Shown here: positions 7,655 through 16,098 of the stretch, piece by piece
Layout: each line of letters opens with the position of its first letter
How positions within the stretch are numbered: position 1 is the stretch's first letter
NCBI GenBank assembly: GCA_036227345.1
Contig: CP109468.1
Coordinates: 4,402,001-4,466,000, forward strand
Source: Streptomyces sp. NBC_01463
Lineage (GTDB): Bacteria; Actinomycetota; Actinomycetes; Streptomycetales; Streptomycetaceae
Direction: 5' to 3'
DNA length: 64,000 nt
Notes under the pieces: model-generated
What the model was told of the DNA's origin: nothing
The model's database searches: none
The model's input: the letters and a program-made list of their open reading frames with translations, nothing else
Made by a program: the position numbers and the translations under genes

Positions 7655-10144
7655 ATGGCTACGACCACACCAACCGGTGTGCGGGGCGGCCACGCCAAGC
7701 ACGGAGGGAACGACTCCTCCGACGGCACGCCGATGACACACCGGCAGATCATGGAAGCGCTCACCGGGCTGTTGCTCGGCATGTTCGTCGCGATTCTGTC
7801 GTCCACCGTCGTCTCCAACGCCCTGCCGGAGATCATCTCCGACCTGGGCGGCGGCCAGAGCGCCTACACCTGGGTCGTCACGGCCTCGCTGCTGGCCATG
7901 ACGGCGACCACCCCCCTGTGGGGCAAGCTCTCGGACCTGTTCAGCAAGAAGCTGCTGGTCCAGATAGCACTGATCATCTACGTCGCGGGCTCGGTCGTCG
8001 CCGGTATGTCGACCAGCAGCGGCATGCTGATCGCCTGCCGTGTGGTGCAGGGCATCGGCGTCGGCGGTCTCTCCGCCCTGGCCCAGATCGTGATGGCCGC
8101 GATGATCGCCCCGCGCGAGCGCGGCCGCTACAGCGGCTACCTCGGCGCGGTCTTCGCCGTCGCCACCGTCGGCGGCCCGCTGCTCGGCGGTGTCATCACC
8201 GACACCAGCTGGATGGGCTGGCGCTGGTGCTTCTACGTGGGTGTGCCGTTCGCGGTCATCGCCCTGATCGTGCTCCAGAAGACCCTGAAGCTCCCGGTCG
8301 TCAAGCGTGAGGTCAAGGTCGACTGGACCGGCGCCTTCTTCATCAGCGCCGCCGTCTCGCTGCTGCTCCTCTGGGTGACCTTCGCGGGCGACAAGTACGA
8401 CTGGATGTCCTGGCAGACCGGCGCGATGCTCGCGGGTTCCCTGGTCCTCGTGCTGCTGTTCGTCTTCACCGAGTCCCGGGCCAAGGAGCCGATCATCCCG
8501 CTGCGGCTCTTCCGCAACCGGACGATCACGCTCGCCTCGCTCGCCTCGCTGTTCGTCGGTATCGCGATGTTCGCGGGAACCGTCTTCTTCAGCCAGTACT
8601 TCCAGCTGGCACGCGGCAAGTCGCCGACGATGTCCGGTGTGATGACGATCCCGATGATCACGGGTCTCTTCCTCTCGTCGACCCTCTCGGGCCAGATCAT
8701 CACCAAGACGGGCCGCTGGAAGGCCTGGCTGGTCAGCGGTGGCTTCCTGCTCACCGCGGGCCTCGGGATGCTCGGCACCATCCGGTACGACACCACGTAC
8801 TGGCACATCGCGATCTTCATGTTCGTGATGGGTCTCGGCATCGGCATGATGATGCAGAACCTGGTGCTCGCCACGCAGAACCAGGTCGACCCCTCGGACC
8901 TCGGTTCGGCCAGCTCCGTCGTCACCTTCTTCCGTTCGCTCGGTGGTGCGATCGGGGTCTCGGCCCTGGGCGCCGTCATGGCGAACCGCGTCACCCACTA
9001 CGTCAAGGACGGCCTGGCGGACCTCGGTCCGCAGGGCGCGGCCCTCGGCCACGGCGGGACGGGCGGCGGGGGCATCCCCAACCTGGACACGCTGCCCGCA
9101 CCGTTCCGCACGGTCGTGGAGGCCGCGTACGGGCACGGCGTCGGTGACGTCTTCCTGTACGCCGCTCCGGCCGCGCTGCTCGCCTTCCTGATCACGATCT
9201 TCATCAAGGAGGTCGCGCTCAGGACGAACGCCGCCAACGACGCACCGGCCCCGGCCGAGACCGCGGCACTCGCCGAGGTCCCCTCCGGTACCGCCGCCCT
9301 GGTCTCCGAGGGAACCGCCGGCGTCACCGCCGTGGACACCCTTCAGGACCCGGTGGCCGCCCCGGTGACGGCCGTGCAGGGCACCGCGGTCCGCGGTGTG
9401 GTGCGCGGCGCCGAGGGTGTGCCGGTCGCCAAGGCCGCCGTCACGCTGATCTCGCTGGGCGGCCGGCAGCTGGGCATCTCGGTCGCGCAGGCCGACGGCT
9501 CCTACGGGCTGGACGCCCCGGGCGCCGGAAGTTACGTGCTGATCGCGTCCGCCGACGGTTTCCAGCCGCAGGCGTCCACCGTGGTCGTCGGTGACTCACC
9601 GCTCGCCTACGACATCCTGCTGGCCGGCACGAGCGGCCTGGCCGGGACCGTGCGGGCCGCCGAGGGCGGCACTCCGGTCGAGGGCGCCATGGTCATCGTG
9701 ACCGATGTGCGCGGCGACGTGCTGGCGACCGGCAAGTCCGGCGACGCGGGCGAGTTCACCTTCGGTGAGCTGGTCCCCGGCGCGGTGACCGTCGCGGTCA
9801 ACGCGGCCGGCTTCCGCCCGCTGGCGCTGCCTGTCGAGGTCGGCGGCCAGGGTGTCACCCGGGTCGACGCCGCACTGCAGTCCGGTGCGCTGGTCCAGGG
9901 CGTGGTGCGGGCCGGCACGAGCCGGCGGCCGCTGCCCGACGCCCGGGTCACGCTGGTCGACGCGGCCGGCAACGTGATCGCCACTTCGACGACCGGGGAG
10001 GACGGGGCGTACGCCTTCGCCGACCTGGACGCGGGCGAGTACTCGGTCATCGCGACCGGCTACCCGCCGGTGGCCGGCGCCCTGACCGTGGCCGGTCGCG
10101 GGGTCGACGGCCACGACATCGAGCTCGTCCACCCGGGCGCGTAA
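7655..10144 (+). CDS. DHA2-type MFS exporter fused to three carboxypeptidase-regulatory-like repeats
   Basis: An 829-residue protein. Residues of about 30-525 form a 14-helix DHA2 drug/proton antiporter, with the signature LSSTVVSNALPEI in helix 1, GKLSDLFSKK after helix 2 and RVVQGIGVGG in helix 4. After a 50-residue linker come three tandem modules of about 82 residues (about 576-829), each shaped as G-x-V-x2-A-x-G-x-P-V, T-D-x-x-G-x-Y-x-F and A-x-G-[FY]-x-P, as in the carboxypeptidase regulatory-like (prealbumin-type) fold. Normal MFS transporters end after the last helix. With 14 helices the repeats should be cytoplasmic, whereas the fold is usually extracellular. It is co-transcribed with the upstream marR; its substrate is unknown. 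Confidence 0.88.
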   Translation: MATTTPTGVRGGHAKHGGNDSSDGTPMTHRQIMEALTGLLLGMFVAILSSTVVSNALPEIISDLGGGQSAYTWVVTASLLAMTATTPLWGKLSDLFSKKLLVQIALIIYVAGSVVAGMSTSSGMLIACRVVQGIGVGGLSALAQIVMAAMIAPRERGRYSGYLGAVFAVATVGGPLLGGVITDTSWMGWRWCFYVGVPFAVIALIVLQKTLKLPVVKREVKVDWTGAFFISAAVSLLLLWVTFAGDKYDWMSWQTGAMLAGSLVLVLLFVFTESRAKEPIIPLRLFRNRTITLASLASLFVGIAMFAGTVFFSQYFQLARGKSPTMSGVMTIPMITGLFLSSTLSGQIITKTGRWKAWLVSGGFLLTAGLGMLGTIRYDTTYWHIAIFMFVMGLGIGMMMQNLVLATQNQVDPSDLGSASSVVTFFRSLGGAIGVSALGAVMANRVTHYVKDGLADLGPQGAALGHGGTGGGGIPNLDTLPAPFRTVVEAAYGHGVGDVFLYAAPAALLAFLITIFIKEVALRTNAANDAPAPAETAALAEVPSGTAALVSEGTAGVTAVDTLQDPVAAPVTAVQGTAVRGVVRGAEGVPVAKAAVTLISLGGRQLGISVAQADGSYGLDAPGAGSYVLIASADGFQPQASTVVVGDSPLAYDILLAGTSGLAGTVRAAEGGTPVEGAMVIVTDVRGDVLATGKSGDAGEFTFGELVPGAVTVAVNAAGFRPLALPVEVGGQGVTRVDAALQSGALVQGVVRAGTSRRPLPDARVTLVDAAGNVIATSTTGEDGAYAFADLDAGEYSVIATGYPPVAGALTVAGRGVDGHDIELVHPGA

Positions 10145-10146
10145 CC

Positions 10147-10169
10147 GGTCCGGGGGTTCTCCCCGGACC
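10147..10169 (+). terminator. Hairpin after the MFS fusion gene
   Basis: A 9-base-pair perfect stem (10147-10155 with 10161-10169) with a GTTCT loop starts just after the stop codon. It is a likely transcription terminator, so the YceI gene probably has its own promoter in the 187 bases that follow. Confidence 0.65.
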
Positions 10170-10356
10170 CGCAGGACCCCTGGCGGGACGGCACTTCGAG
10201 CGGAGAGTCTGTCCGGGCAGGCGGAAAATGGGCCCCGGCGGTGGGGACGGCAGGCAGGGGACGGCCTGCCGTCCCCGCCCCGGGGCCCGACTCATTGAGT
10301 GACCCGTTCCGGGAGCGGACGGGCCATTGAGCAAGGACGCAAGGAGAGAAAACGGG

Positions 10357-11175
10357 ATGGGACTTCGCGCACAGGTACGCACGCGGGACGGCTGGGCCGT
10401 CCAGCACGCGGTCGTGACGGTCACCGACATGACCGGTACGCAGGTGCTGCGGGCCGCCGCCGACGAGGACGGGACGGTGCGGACCGACACCCCGCTGTCC
10501 GCGGGCGCGTACACCGTGATCGTGACGGCGGTCGGGTACGCACCCGCCGCCTCCACCGCCCTCGTCACGGCGAGCGGCCGGGTCGAGGCCGGCACTGTGG
10601 TGCTGGCCCGCCAGGGCGGCGTGGAGCTGCCGCCGCCGGGCGCCTGGTCGCTGGACCCGGCGCACTCCTCGGTCGCCGCGGTCGCCCAGCACCTGGGGAT
10701 CTCCAGCGTGCACGGCCGGTTCACCGAGTTCGGCGGCCGGATCGAGATCGCCGAGGACGTCCAGCGCTCCCGCGTGGACGCGGTCATCAGCGCGGCCAGC
10801 ATCGACACCGGCAACGGCATGCGGGACAAGCACCTGCGGTCGCCCGACTTCCTGGACACCGAGCGGTTCCCGGAGATCACCTACCGCTCCGGCGGACTGA
10901 CCCCGGCGGGCCCCGACCGCTGGACCGTGCACGGCGAGCTGACGCTGCACGGCGTGGAGCGCCCGGTCGATCTGGACCTGAGCTACCTCGGCACCGGCCC
11001 CGACCCGTGGGGCGGCGTCCGTGCGGCGTTCCGTGCCACGGCCGAGCTGCGCCGCGAGGACTTCGCCATGAACTACAACCAGGTGGTCCAGGCGGGCATC
11101 TCGGCGATCGGCACGACGCTGCGGGTGGAGCTCGACATCCAGGCCGTGCAGGGCGATTCCCTGCCGACCGCCTGA
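10357..11175 (+). CDS. YceI family protein with an N-terminal carboxypeptidase-regulatory-like module
   Basis: A 272-residue protein. Residues 1-85 form a module of the same kind as the exporter's repeats (AVVTVTDMTGTQVLRAA, AGAYTVIVTAVGYAPAAST). The rest is a YceI lipocalin-like barrel (WSLDPAHSSVAAVAQHLG, VHGRFTEFGGRIEI, FPEITYRS, GELTLHGVERPVDL), a family that binds isoprenoid lipids. No signal peptide is seen, so the protein is probably cytoplasmic, unlike E. coli YceI. ATG 10357 is chosen because AAGGAGAG lies 10 bases upstream; a TTG ten codons earlier lacks such a site. The shared module suggests it works with the adjacent exporter. Confidence 0.88.
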   Translation: MGLRAQVRTRDGWAVQHAVVTVTDMTGTQVLRAAADEDGTVRTDTPLSAGAYTVIVTAVGYAPAASTALVTASGRVEAGTVVLARQGGVELPPPGAWSLDPAHSSVAAVAQHLGISSVHGRFTEFGGRIEIAEDVQRSRVDAVISAASIDTGNGMRDKHLRSPDFLDTERFPEITYRSGGLTPAGPDRWTVHGELTLHGVERPVDLDLSYLGTGPDPWGGVRAAFRATAELRREDFAMNYNQVVQAGISAIGTTLRVELDIQAVQGDSLPTA

Positions 11176-11199
11176 CCGCACGGTCGTAGGGTCGGTTCC

Positions 11200-11670
11200 A
11201 TGGCATCCAACATCGCGACCAACACCGCCGTGGAACTCGACGACTTGCTGGCCTTCGTACGGCCCCGGCACCGGGCGATCCTGCTGACCACCCGGTCCGA
11301 CGGCCGCCCCCAGGGCTCGCCGCTCACCTGCGGCGTCGACGACGCCGGCCGGATCGTCGTCTCGACCTACCCCGAACGGGCCAAGACCCGCAACGCCAAG
11401 CGCGACGAGCGGGTCAGCGTCATCGTCCTGTCGGACGAGTGGAACGGGCCGTGGGTCCAGGTCGACGGTTCGGCCGAGGTGATCGACTCACCGGACTCGG
11501 TCGAGCCGCTGGTCGAGTACTTCCGGAACATCTCGGGGGAGCACCCCGACTGGGACGAGTACCGGGCGGCCATGCTGAAGCAGGGCAAGTCGATCATCAG
11601 GATCACCCCCGAGCGGTGGAGCCCGGTCGCCACCGGCGGCTTCCCGGCGCACCTGGCCCCGGGCAGCTGA
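11200..11670 (+). CDS. PPOX class F420-dependent oxidoreductase-like protein
   Basis: A 156-residue split-barrel flavin/deazaflavin-binding protein of the pyridoxamine-phosphate-oxidase superfamily. Typical are the start RHRAILLTTRSDGRPQGSPLTCGVD, the strand RIVVSTYPERAKTRNAKRD and the closing IRITPERWSPVATGG. Actinomycete members of this size often use F420 to reduce quinones or biliverdin-like substrates. A TAGGGT hexamer ends 7 bases before the ATG with no ribosome site, so the mRNA may be leaderless. The hydroxyacid dehydrogenase starts 5 bases after its stop. Confidence 0.85.
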   Translation: MASNIATNTAVELDDLLAFVRPRHRAILLTTRSDGRPQGSPLTCGVDDAGRIVVSTYPERAKTRNAKRDERVSVIVLSDEWNGPWVQVDGSAEVIDSPDSVEPLVEYFRNISGEHPDWDEYRAAMLKQGKSIIRITPERWSPVATGGFPAHLAPGS

Positions 11671-11675
11671 CCGCT

Positions 11676-12608
11676 ATGACGCTCCCGCCGCCCCCTGCCG
11701 AACGGCTCGCCCGGGCCCGGCTGCTGGCCGGCCCCGAGGTGGGGCCCACCACGGCCGCCGCCCTGGAGCGGGCCACCGGACACCGGGTGGAGCGCGCCGC
11801 GGACGCCGGAGGCGGCCCCTACGTCTACGTGGGGGCCACACTGCCCGAGGCGCTGCGCGGGGACGGCCTGCTCTGGTTCCACAGCGTGAACGCCGGTACG
11901 GACGCCCTGCTGGGCGCCGGGCCGTGGCCGGCCGGTGCGCTGCTCACCCGGACGGTGGGCCGGATGGGCGAACGGATCGCGCAGTACGTGCTGGGCTGGG
12001 TGCTCGCCGAGTGCCAGTCGGTCCCGGAGTTCGCCGTACAGCACGCCCGGGCCGAGTGGCGCCGCATCCCCTCGGAACTCGCGGCCGGGCAGACGGCCCT
12101 GGTTCACGGCACCGGACGGATCGGCTCGTCCGTCGCCGGGCTGCTGCGGGCGTGCGGCATCCGGACGGTGGGCGTGGCCCGCACACCGCGCGAGGTGCCG
12201 CCGGGCTTCGACGCGCTGGCCCGTCCGGACGAGCCGGTGGCCGCCCGCTGGGTGGTGGCCGCGCTGCCGCTGACGGACGCGACGGCCGGGTACTTCGGGG
12301 CGGACCGGTTCGCGGCCATGGGCGGGGCCACCTTCGTCAACGTGGGCCGGGGCGCGACCGTGGACCTGGCCGCGCTGGAGCGGGCGCTGCGTGCGGGCAC
12401 GGTCGGGCGGGCGGTGCTCGACGTCCTGCCCGATGAGCCCGCGGCGCCGGACGATCCCTGCTGGCGGCTGCCCCGTACGGTCATCACCTCGCACTCCGCG
12501 GGCATCACGGCCGACGAGGACGTGGTCACGGACTTCACGGCCTGTCTGCGGGAGCTGACGGCGGGGCGGCTCCCGGCGCTCGCCGTGGACACGGCTCGCG
12601 GCTACTGA
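11676..12608 (+). CDS. D-2-hydroxyacid dehydrogenase family protein
   Basis: A 310-residue NAD-dependent dehydrogenase of the D-isomer-specific 2-hydroxyacid family. The nucleotide-binding motif is GTGRIGSSVAG, the conserved Arg loop is FVNVGRGATVD, an acidic residue lies in DEP, and the catalytic His is in TSHSAG. The family reduces 2-keto acids such as glyoxylate or hydroxypyruvate. The start follows the PPOX gene closely, so they form one transcript. Its last 7 bases overlap the 3' end of the convergent TetR gene. Confidence 0.88.
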   Translation: MTLPPPPAERLARARLLAGPEVGPTTAAALERATGHRVERAADAGGGPYVYVGATLPEALRGDGLLWFHSVNAGTDALLGAGPWPAGALLTRTVGRMGERIAQYVLGWVLAECQSVPEFAVQHARAEWRRIPSELAAGQTALVHGTGRIGSSVAGLLRACGIRTVGVARTPREVPPGFDALARPDEPVAARWVVAALPLTDATAGYFGADRFAAMGGATFVNVGRGATVDLAALERALRAGTVGRAVLDVLPDEPAAPDDPCWRLPRTVITSHSAGITADEDVVTDFTACLRELTAGRLPALAVDTARGY

Positions 12609-13408
12609 CGGGGGCGGGCCTCTTCCCCGTCCCCGGCTTGCTCCCGTCCGGCCCGCTCCCGCATCGCGACGATGCCCGCGATCAGCAGGTCGAGCGCGAA
12701 CGCGAAGTCCCGCTCGTGCATCTCGTGCACGGTGTCGGCGCCGCGCGCGGCGATGAGGTCCTGCGAGTTCTCCACGATCGGGCCCAGCTGCGGCTGGCCC
12801 TGGATGGCCGCCATCGCCTGCTGGAAGTACTCGTCCTGGGTGAGCCCCGCCTCGGCACTGCGCTGGGCGAACTGGCCCTCGACGGTGCCGAATCCGTACA
12901 CGAACTGGAAGACCGCGGACAGCGCGCCGGTCTGCCGTCCCATCGGCAGGCCGGTCGCGCGGATCACGTCCTGGATCGCGTACGACATGAGCATCGCGTG
13001 CGGGCCCGTGTTGAGGAACTTCCCGACGAGCGGGGAGACCCAGACGTGCCGGACCAGCAGCTCCCGGTAGGCCGTCGCCAACGTGCGCAGCCGGGTCTCC
13101 CAGGGCGCGTCCTCCTGCGGGGGGTCGATCTCGCTGTAGACCGAGTCGAGGGCCAGTTCCAGCAGGTCGTCCTTGGTGTCGACGTACCAGTAGAGGGACA
13201 TCGCGGTGACGTCGAGTTCGGCGGCGAGCCGGCGCATGGAGAACTTCGCGAGCCCCTCGGCGTCCAGCAGCCGGACCGTGGCCGCGGTGATCCGGTCGCG
13301 GTCGAGTCCTGCGGGCTGGTCCGGTTTCCGGGCGCGCGACGGTGGCCGGTGGTTCAGCCACACACTCGTCCGGGCAGGGTCCTTCGCGCGGTCGGCCGCG
13401 GACACCAT
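12602..13408 (-). CDS. TetR/AcrR family transcriptional regulator
   Basis: A 268-residue repressor-type protein. The HTH spans ITAATVRLLDAEGLAKFSMRRL and LDVTAMSLYWYVDTKDDLLE, the latter close to the TetR subgroup that senses drugs. The C-terminal ligand domain is of the TetR_C type. It lies downstream of, and on the same strand as, a DHA2 exporter whose upstream region carries a TetR-style palindrome, so it probably represses the exporter and responds to a substrate of that pump. A 15-base tandem repeat array lies just before its start. Confidence 0.9.
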   Translation of the reverse strand: MVSAADRAKDPARTSVWLNHRPPSRARKPDQPAGLDRDRITAATVRLLDAEGLAKFSMRRLAAELDVTAMSLYWYVDTKDDLLELALDSVYSEIDPPQEDAPWETRLRTLATAYRELLVRHVWVSPLVGKFLNTGPHAMLMSYAIQDVIRATGLPMGRQTGALSAVFQFVYGFGTVEGQFAQRSAEAGLTQDEYFQQAMAAIQGQPQLGPIVENSQDLIAARGADTVHEMHERDFAFALDLLIAGIVAMRERAGREQAGDGEEARPRQ

Positions 13409-13448
13409 GGCGCACTCCTCGTCTCACCGGCGGGACGGACCGGATACG

Positions 13449-13519
13449 TACTCCGTGCTCACGTACCCGTGCTCACCTACTCCGTGCCCGCATACCGCGT
13501 GCTCACGTGTCCGTGCCGG
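13449..13519. repeat. Tandem array of an imperfect 15-base unit
   Basis: Four and a half adjacent copies of a TACTCCGTGCTCACG-like unit begin at 13449, 13464, 13478, 13493 and 13508 (partial). Each full copy contains GTGC-x-C, mostly GTGCTCAC. The array fills half of the 149-base gap between the exporter's 3' end and the TetR start, so it could hold multiple operators for the regulator gene or be a simple replication-slippage array. Confidence 0.7.
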
Positions 13520-13557
13520 TAAACGGAGCAGTACGGTCCGGTACATCCCGCCTGATG

Positions 13558-15081
13558 CTATGCCGCCGCCGCGGCAGGATCAGCCTGCCCCGATTCTCCC
13601 CGTTCCGCCCGCCGCAGCAGCACCGCGGCCAGCAGACCGCCGGCCAGCACGGCCACCGCCCCCACCAGCATGCTGGTCTCCAGGCCCGAGGAGAAGGCGT
13701 CGGTGATGGCCCGCCGCTCCCCCGCACCGTCCGCGGCGGCCAGCGCGGCCGGCAGCGAGGCGGCGCCGACGGCCGACGGGACGAGCGCGGCGAAGCGGGA
13801 GTTGAGGACCGCGCCGAGCACCGCGACCCCGAGGCCGTTGCCGCATTCGGCCAGGGTGCCGTTGACCCCGGCGCCGACGCCCGCCTTCTCCGGCGGGATG
13901 GCGCTCATGATCGCGTTGGCCATCGCGGGCATGGCGAGCGCGATGCCGGCGCCCATCACCAGCAGGCCGAGCAGGGTGCCGCCGTAACCGTCCCCGCCGA
14001 ACAGGGCGATCGCGGCGAGGCCCGCGGCGAGCAGCCCCATCCCGGAGGCGATGGTGACCGGCGTACCGAGCCTGGGCACCAGCCGGGCGCCCAGCCCGGT
14101 GAGGTTCAGCGCGACGACGCTCAGCGCCAGCGGGGCCGTGCGCAGCCCTGCCTCCAGCGGCCCGTACCCGAGCACGAACTGGAGCTGCTGGGTGAGCAGG
14201 AACAGCGAGCCGCCCATTCCGAACGCGACCAGGATCGCGCCCGCGACCGCGCCGATGAACTTCTGGTTCCGGAAGAAGTGCATGTCCAGCATCGGATACG
14301 GGATGTGCAGCTCCCACAGCACGAACCCGGTGAGGACGGCGACCCCGACGAAGGCGGTCAGCAGCACCTGGCCGGAGGTCCAGCCGTGGCCCGGGCCGGA
14401 GATGATCGCGTACACGACCGCGGCCATGCCGATGGTGGAGAGCAGCGCGCCCAGCAGGTCGGGGCGCTCCCCGCTCGGGTTCTTCGACTCCGGGACCAGC
14501 CGCGCCACGGCCACCAGGCCGATCACGGCGACCGGGATGTTGATCAGGAAGATGGCGCCCCACCAGAAGTGGTCGAGCATCACCCCGCCGATCAGCGGGC
14601 CGACGGCGAAGCCGAGCGAGCTGACGGTCGACCAGATGCCGATCGCCTTCACCCGCTCGGTGTCGTCGAAGATCTGGACGACGACGGCGAGGGTCGTGGT
14701 CATCAGCAGCGCACCGCCGATGCCCATGCCCGCCCGGGCGGCGATCAGCTGCCCGGACGACTGGGCGAGCCCGGCGACCAGTGAGCCGACGCCGAACAGG
14801 GCGAGGCCCGCGATCAGCATCTTCTTGCGGCCGTATCGGTCGGCCGAGCTGCCGGCGGTCAGCAGCAGCCCCGACTGCACGAGCGAGTATGCGTTGATCA
14901 TCCACTGCACATCGGCGGTGGAGGCGTGCAGCTCCCGGGTGAGGGAGGGGATCGCGACGTTGAGGACGGTGTTGTCGAGCAGCACGGTGAGCTGCGCGAG
15001 ACAGATGACGCCGAGGATCAGCCAGCGCTGCGGATGGCTCGGCGACACAAGGCGGTTCGGCTCGGCGGAGGTCGCCGTCAT
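13558..15081 (-). CDS. MFS exporter, DHA2 (EmrB/QacA) family
   Basis: A 507-residue, 14-helix proton antiporter for drugs or lipophilic compounds. The helix-1 signature LLDNTVLNVAIPSL, the loop motif GSSADRYGRKK and the helix-5 stretch LGFAVGPLIGGVM are visible. A longer in-frame start exists, but ATG 15081 yields the normal MTATSAEPN opening before helix 1 and keeps the palindrome at 15110-15147 outside the gene. The C-terminus is Ala-rich and ordinary. It is probably controlled by the TetR gene encoded downstream on the same strand. Confidence 0.92.
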   Translation of the reverse strand: MTATSAEPNRLVSPSHPQRWLILGVICLAQLTVLLDNTVLNVAIPSLTRELHASTADVQWMINAYSLVQSGLLLTAGSSADRYGRKKMLIAGLALFGVGSLVAGLAQSSGQLIAARAGMGIGGALLMTTTLAVVVQIFDDTERVKAIGIWSTVSSLGFAVGPLIGGVMLDHFWWGAIFLINIPVAVIGLVAVARLVPESKNPSGERPDLLGALLSTIGMAAVVYAIISGPGHGWTSGQVLLTAFVGVAVLTGFVLWELHIPYPMLDMHFFRNQKFIGAVAGAILVAFGMGGSLFLLTQQLQFVLGYGPLEAGLRTAPLALSVVALNLTGLGARLVPRLGTPVTIASGMGLLAAGLAAIALFGGDGYGGTLLGLLVMGAGIALAMPAMANAIMSAIPPEKAGVGAGVNGTLAECGNGLGVAVLGAVLNSRFAALVPSAVGAASLPAALAAADGAGERRAITDAFSSGLETSMLVGAVAVLAGGLLAAVLLRRAERGESGQADPAAAAA

Positions 15082-15109
15082 TCGGACTCCCGGGCGTCGG
15101 ATCAAGTCC

Positions 15110-15147
15110 CTATACGGCGTACAGGGGAATCGTTGTACACCGTATAG
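15110..15147. promoter_or_regulatory. TetR-type operator palindrome before the DHA2 exporter
   Basis: Two 14-base arms, CTATACGGCGTACA (15110-15123) and TGTACACCGTATAG (15134-15147), are inverted copies with one mismatch around a 10-base centre. It is the strongest palindrome in this region and sits 29 bases upstream of the exporter start. It is a probable operator for the TetR protein encoded at 12602-13408. Confidence 0.7.
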
Positions 15148-15222
15148 CCGTGCATGAGCCACGTACAAACGACTTTCCCGCGATAGCGTTCCGGTCGCTG
15201 ATCCGACAAGGGCTGGAGTGGT

Positions 15223-16086
15223 ATGTCACTGCGTCGTCGTACGGTGGAAGTTCTGCTGGCCGCAGGCCTGTTGGGGGCGGCTCTGATGCCGCCCGCGGCC
15301 GCTGCGGGGCACGGGCCGGGTCAGCTGGTGCCCCTGCGCGTCGCCACGTACAACATCCATGCGGGAGCCGGCATGGACAACGTCTTCGATCTCGACCGGC
15401 AGGTGGCCGAACTCCGCTCGCTGCACGCGGACGTGATCGGGCTCCAGGAGGTCGACGTCCACTGGGGCGACCGCAGCCAGAACCGCGACCTGGCGGCCGA
15501 ACTGGGCCAACGGCTCGGCATGCACGTGTCGTTCGCACCGATCTACAGCCTCGATCCGGCGACGGCGGACGCTCCGCGGCGCGAGTTCGGCGTCGCGGTG
15601 CTGTCCCGCTACCGCATCGTGAGCGCCGAGAACCACGACATCACCCGGCTCTCCACCCAGGACCCGAACCCGGTCCCGGCCCCCGCGCCCGGCTTCGGCG
15701 AGGTGGTGCTGCGGGTGAAGGGGGTCCCGGTGCACGTGTACGCGACGCACCTCGACTACCGCGGCGACCCGTCCGTCCGGACCGCCCAGGTGGCCGACAC
15801 CCGGCGGATCATGGCAGAGGACCAGGAGTCGGAGCGGCGGCCGGTGCACCAGATCCTGCTCGGCGACTTCAACGCGGCACCGGCCGCGCCGGAGCTGGCC
15901 CCGCTGTGGGAGACGCTCACCGACATCGAGCCGGGCGGGCCGACGTATCCGGCGCAGGACCCGGTGCAGCGGATCGACTACGTCGCGGTGTCGAAGGACA
16001 CCGTGCGGGTACGCGACGCGGCGGTGGCCGAGACGCTCGCCTCGGACCACCGCCCTGTTGTCGCCGACCTGCTGCTGCGGCGCTGA
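15223..16086 (+). CDS. Secreted endonuclease/exonuclease/phosphatase family protein
   Basis: A 287-residue protein with an N-terminal signal peptide (MSLRRRTVEVLLAAGLL, probable cleavage after AAA) and an EEP metal-dependent phosphoesterase fold. Catalytic motifs are TYNIHAG, GLQEVD, ATHLDYRGD, LGDFNAAP, IDYVAVS and SDHRPVVADL. Family members outside the cell cleave phosphodiesters in nucleic acids, sphingomyelin or phosphoinositides. The ATG is preceded by a weak GGAG site. It ends 12 bases before the convergent glycosyltransferase gene. The substrate is unknown. Confidence 0.9.
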   Translation: MSLRRRTVEVLLAAGLLGAALMPPAAAAGHGPGQLVPLRVATYNIHAGAGMDNVFDLDRQVAELRSLHADVIGLQEVDVHWGDRSQNRDLAAELGQRLGMHVSFAPIYSLDPATADAPRREFGVAVLSRYRIVSAENHDITRLSTQDPNPVPAPAPGFGEVVLRVKGVPVHVYATHLDYRGDPSVRTAQVADTRRIMAEDQESERRPVHQILLGDFNAAPAAPELAPLWETLTDIEPGGPTYPAQDPVQRIDYVAVSKDTVRVRDAAVAETLASDHRPVVADLLLRR

Positions 16087-16098
16087 GGGGCTGCCGCC

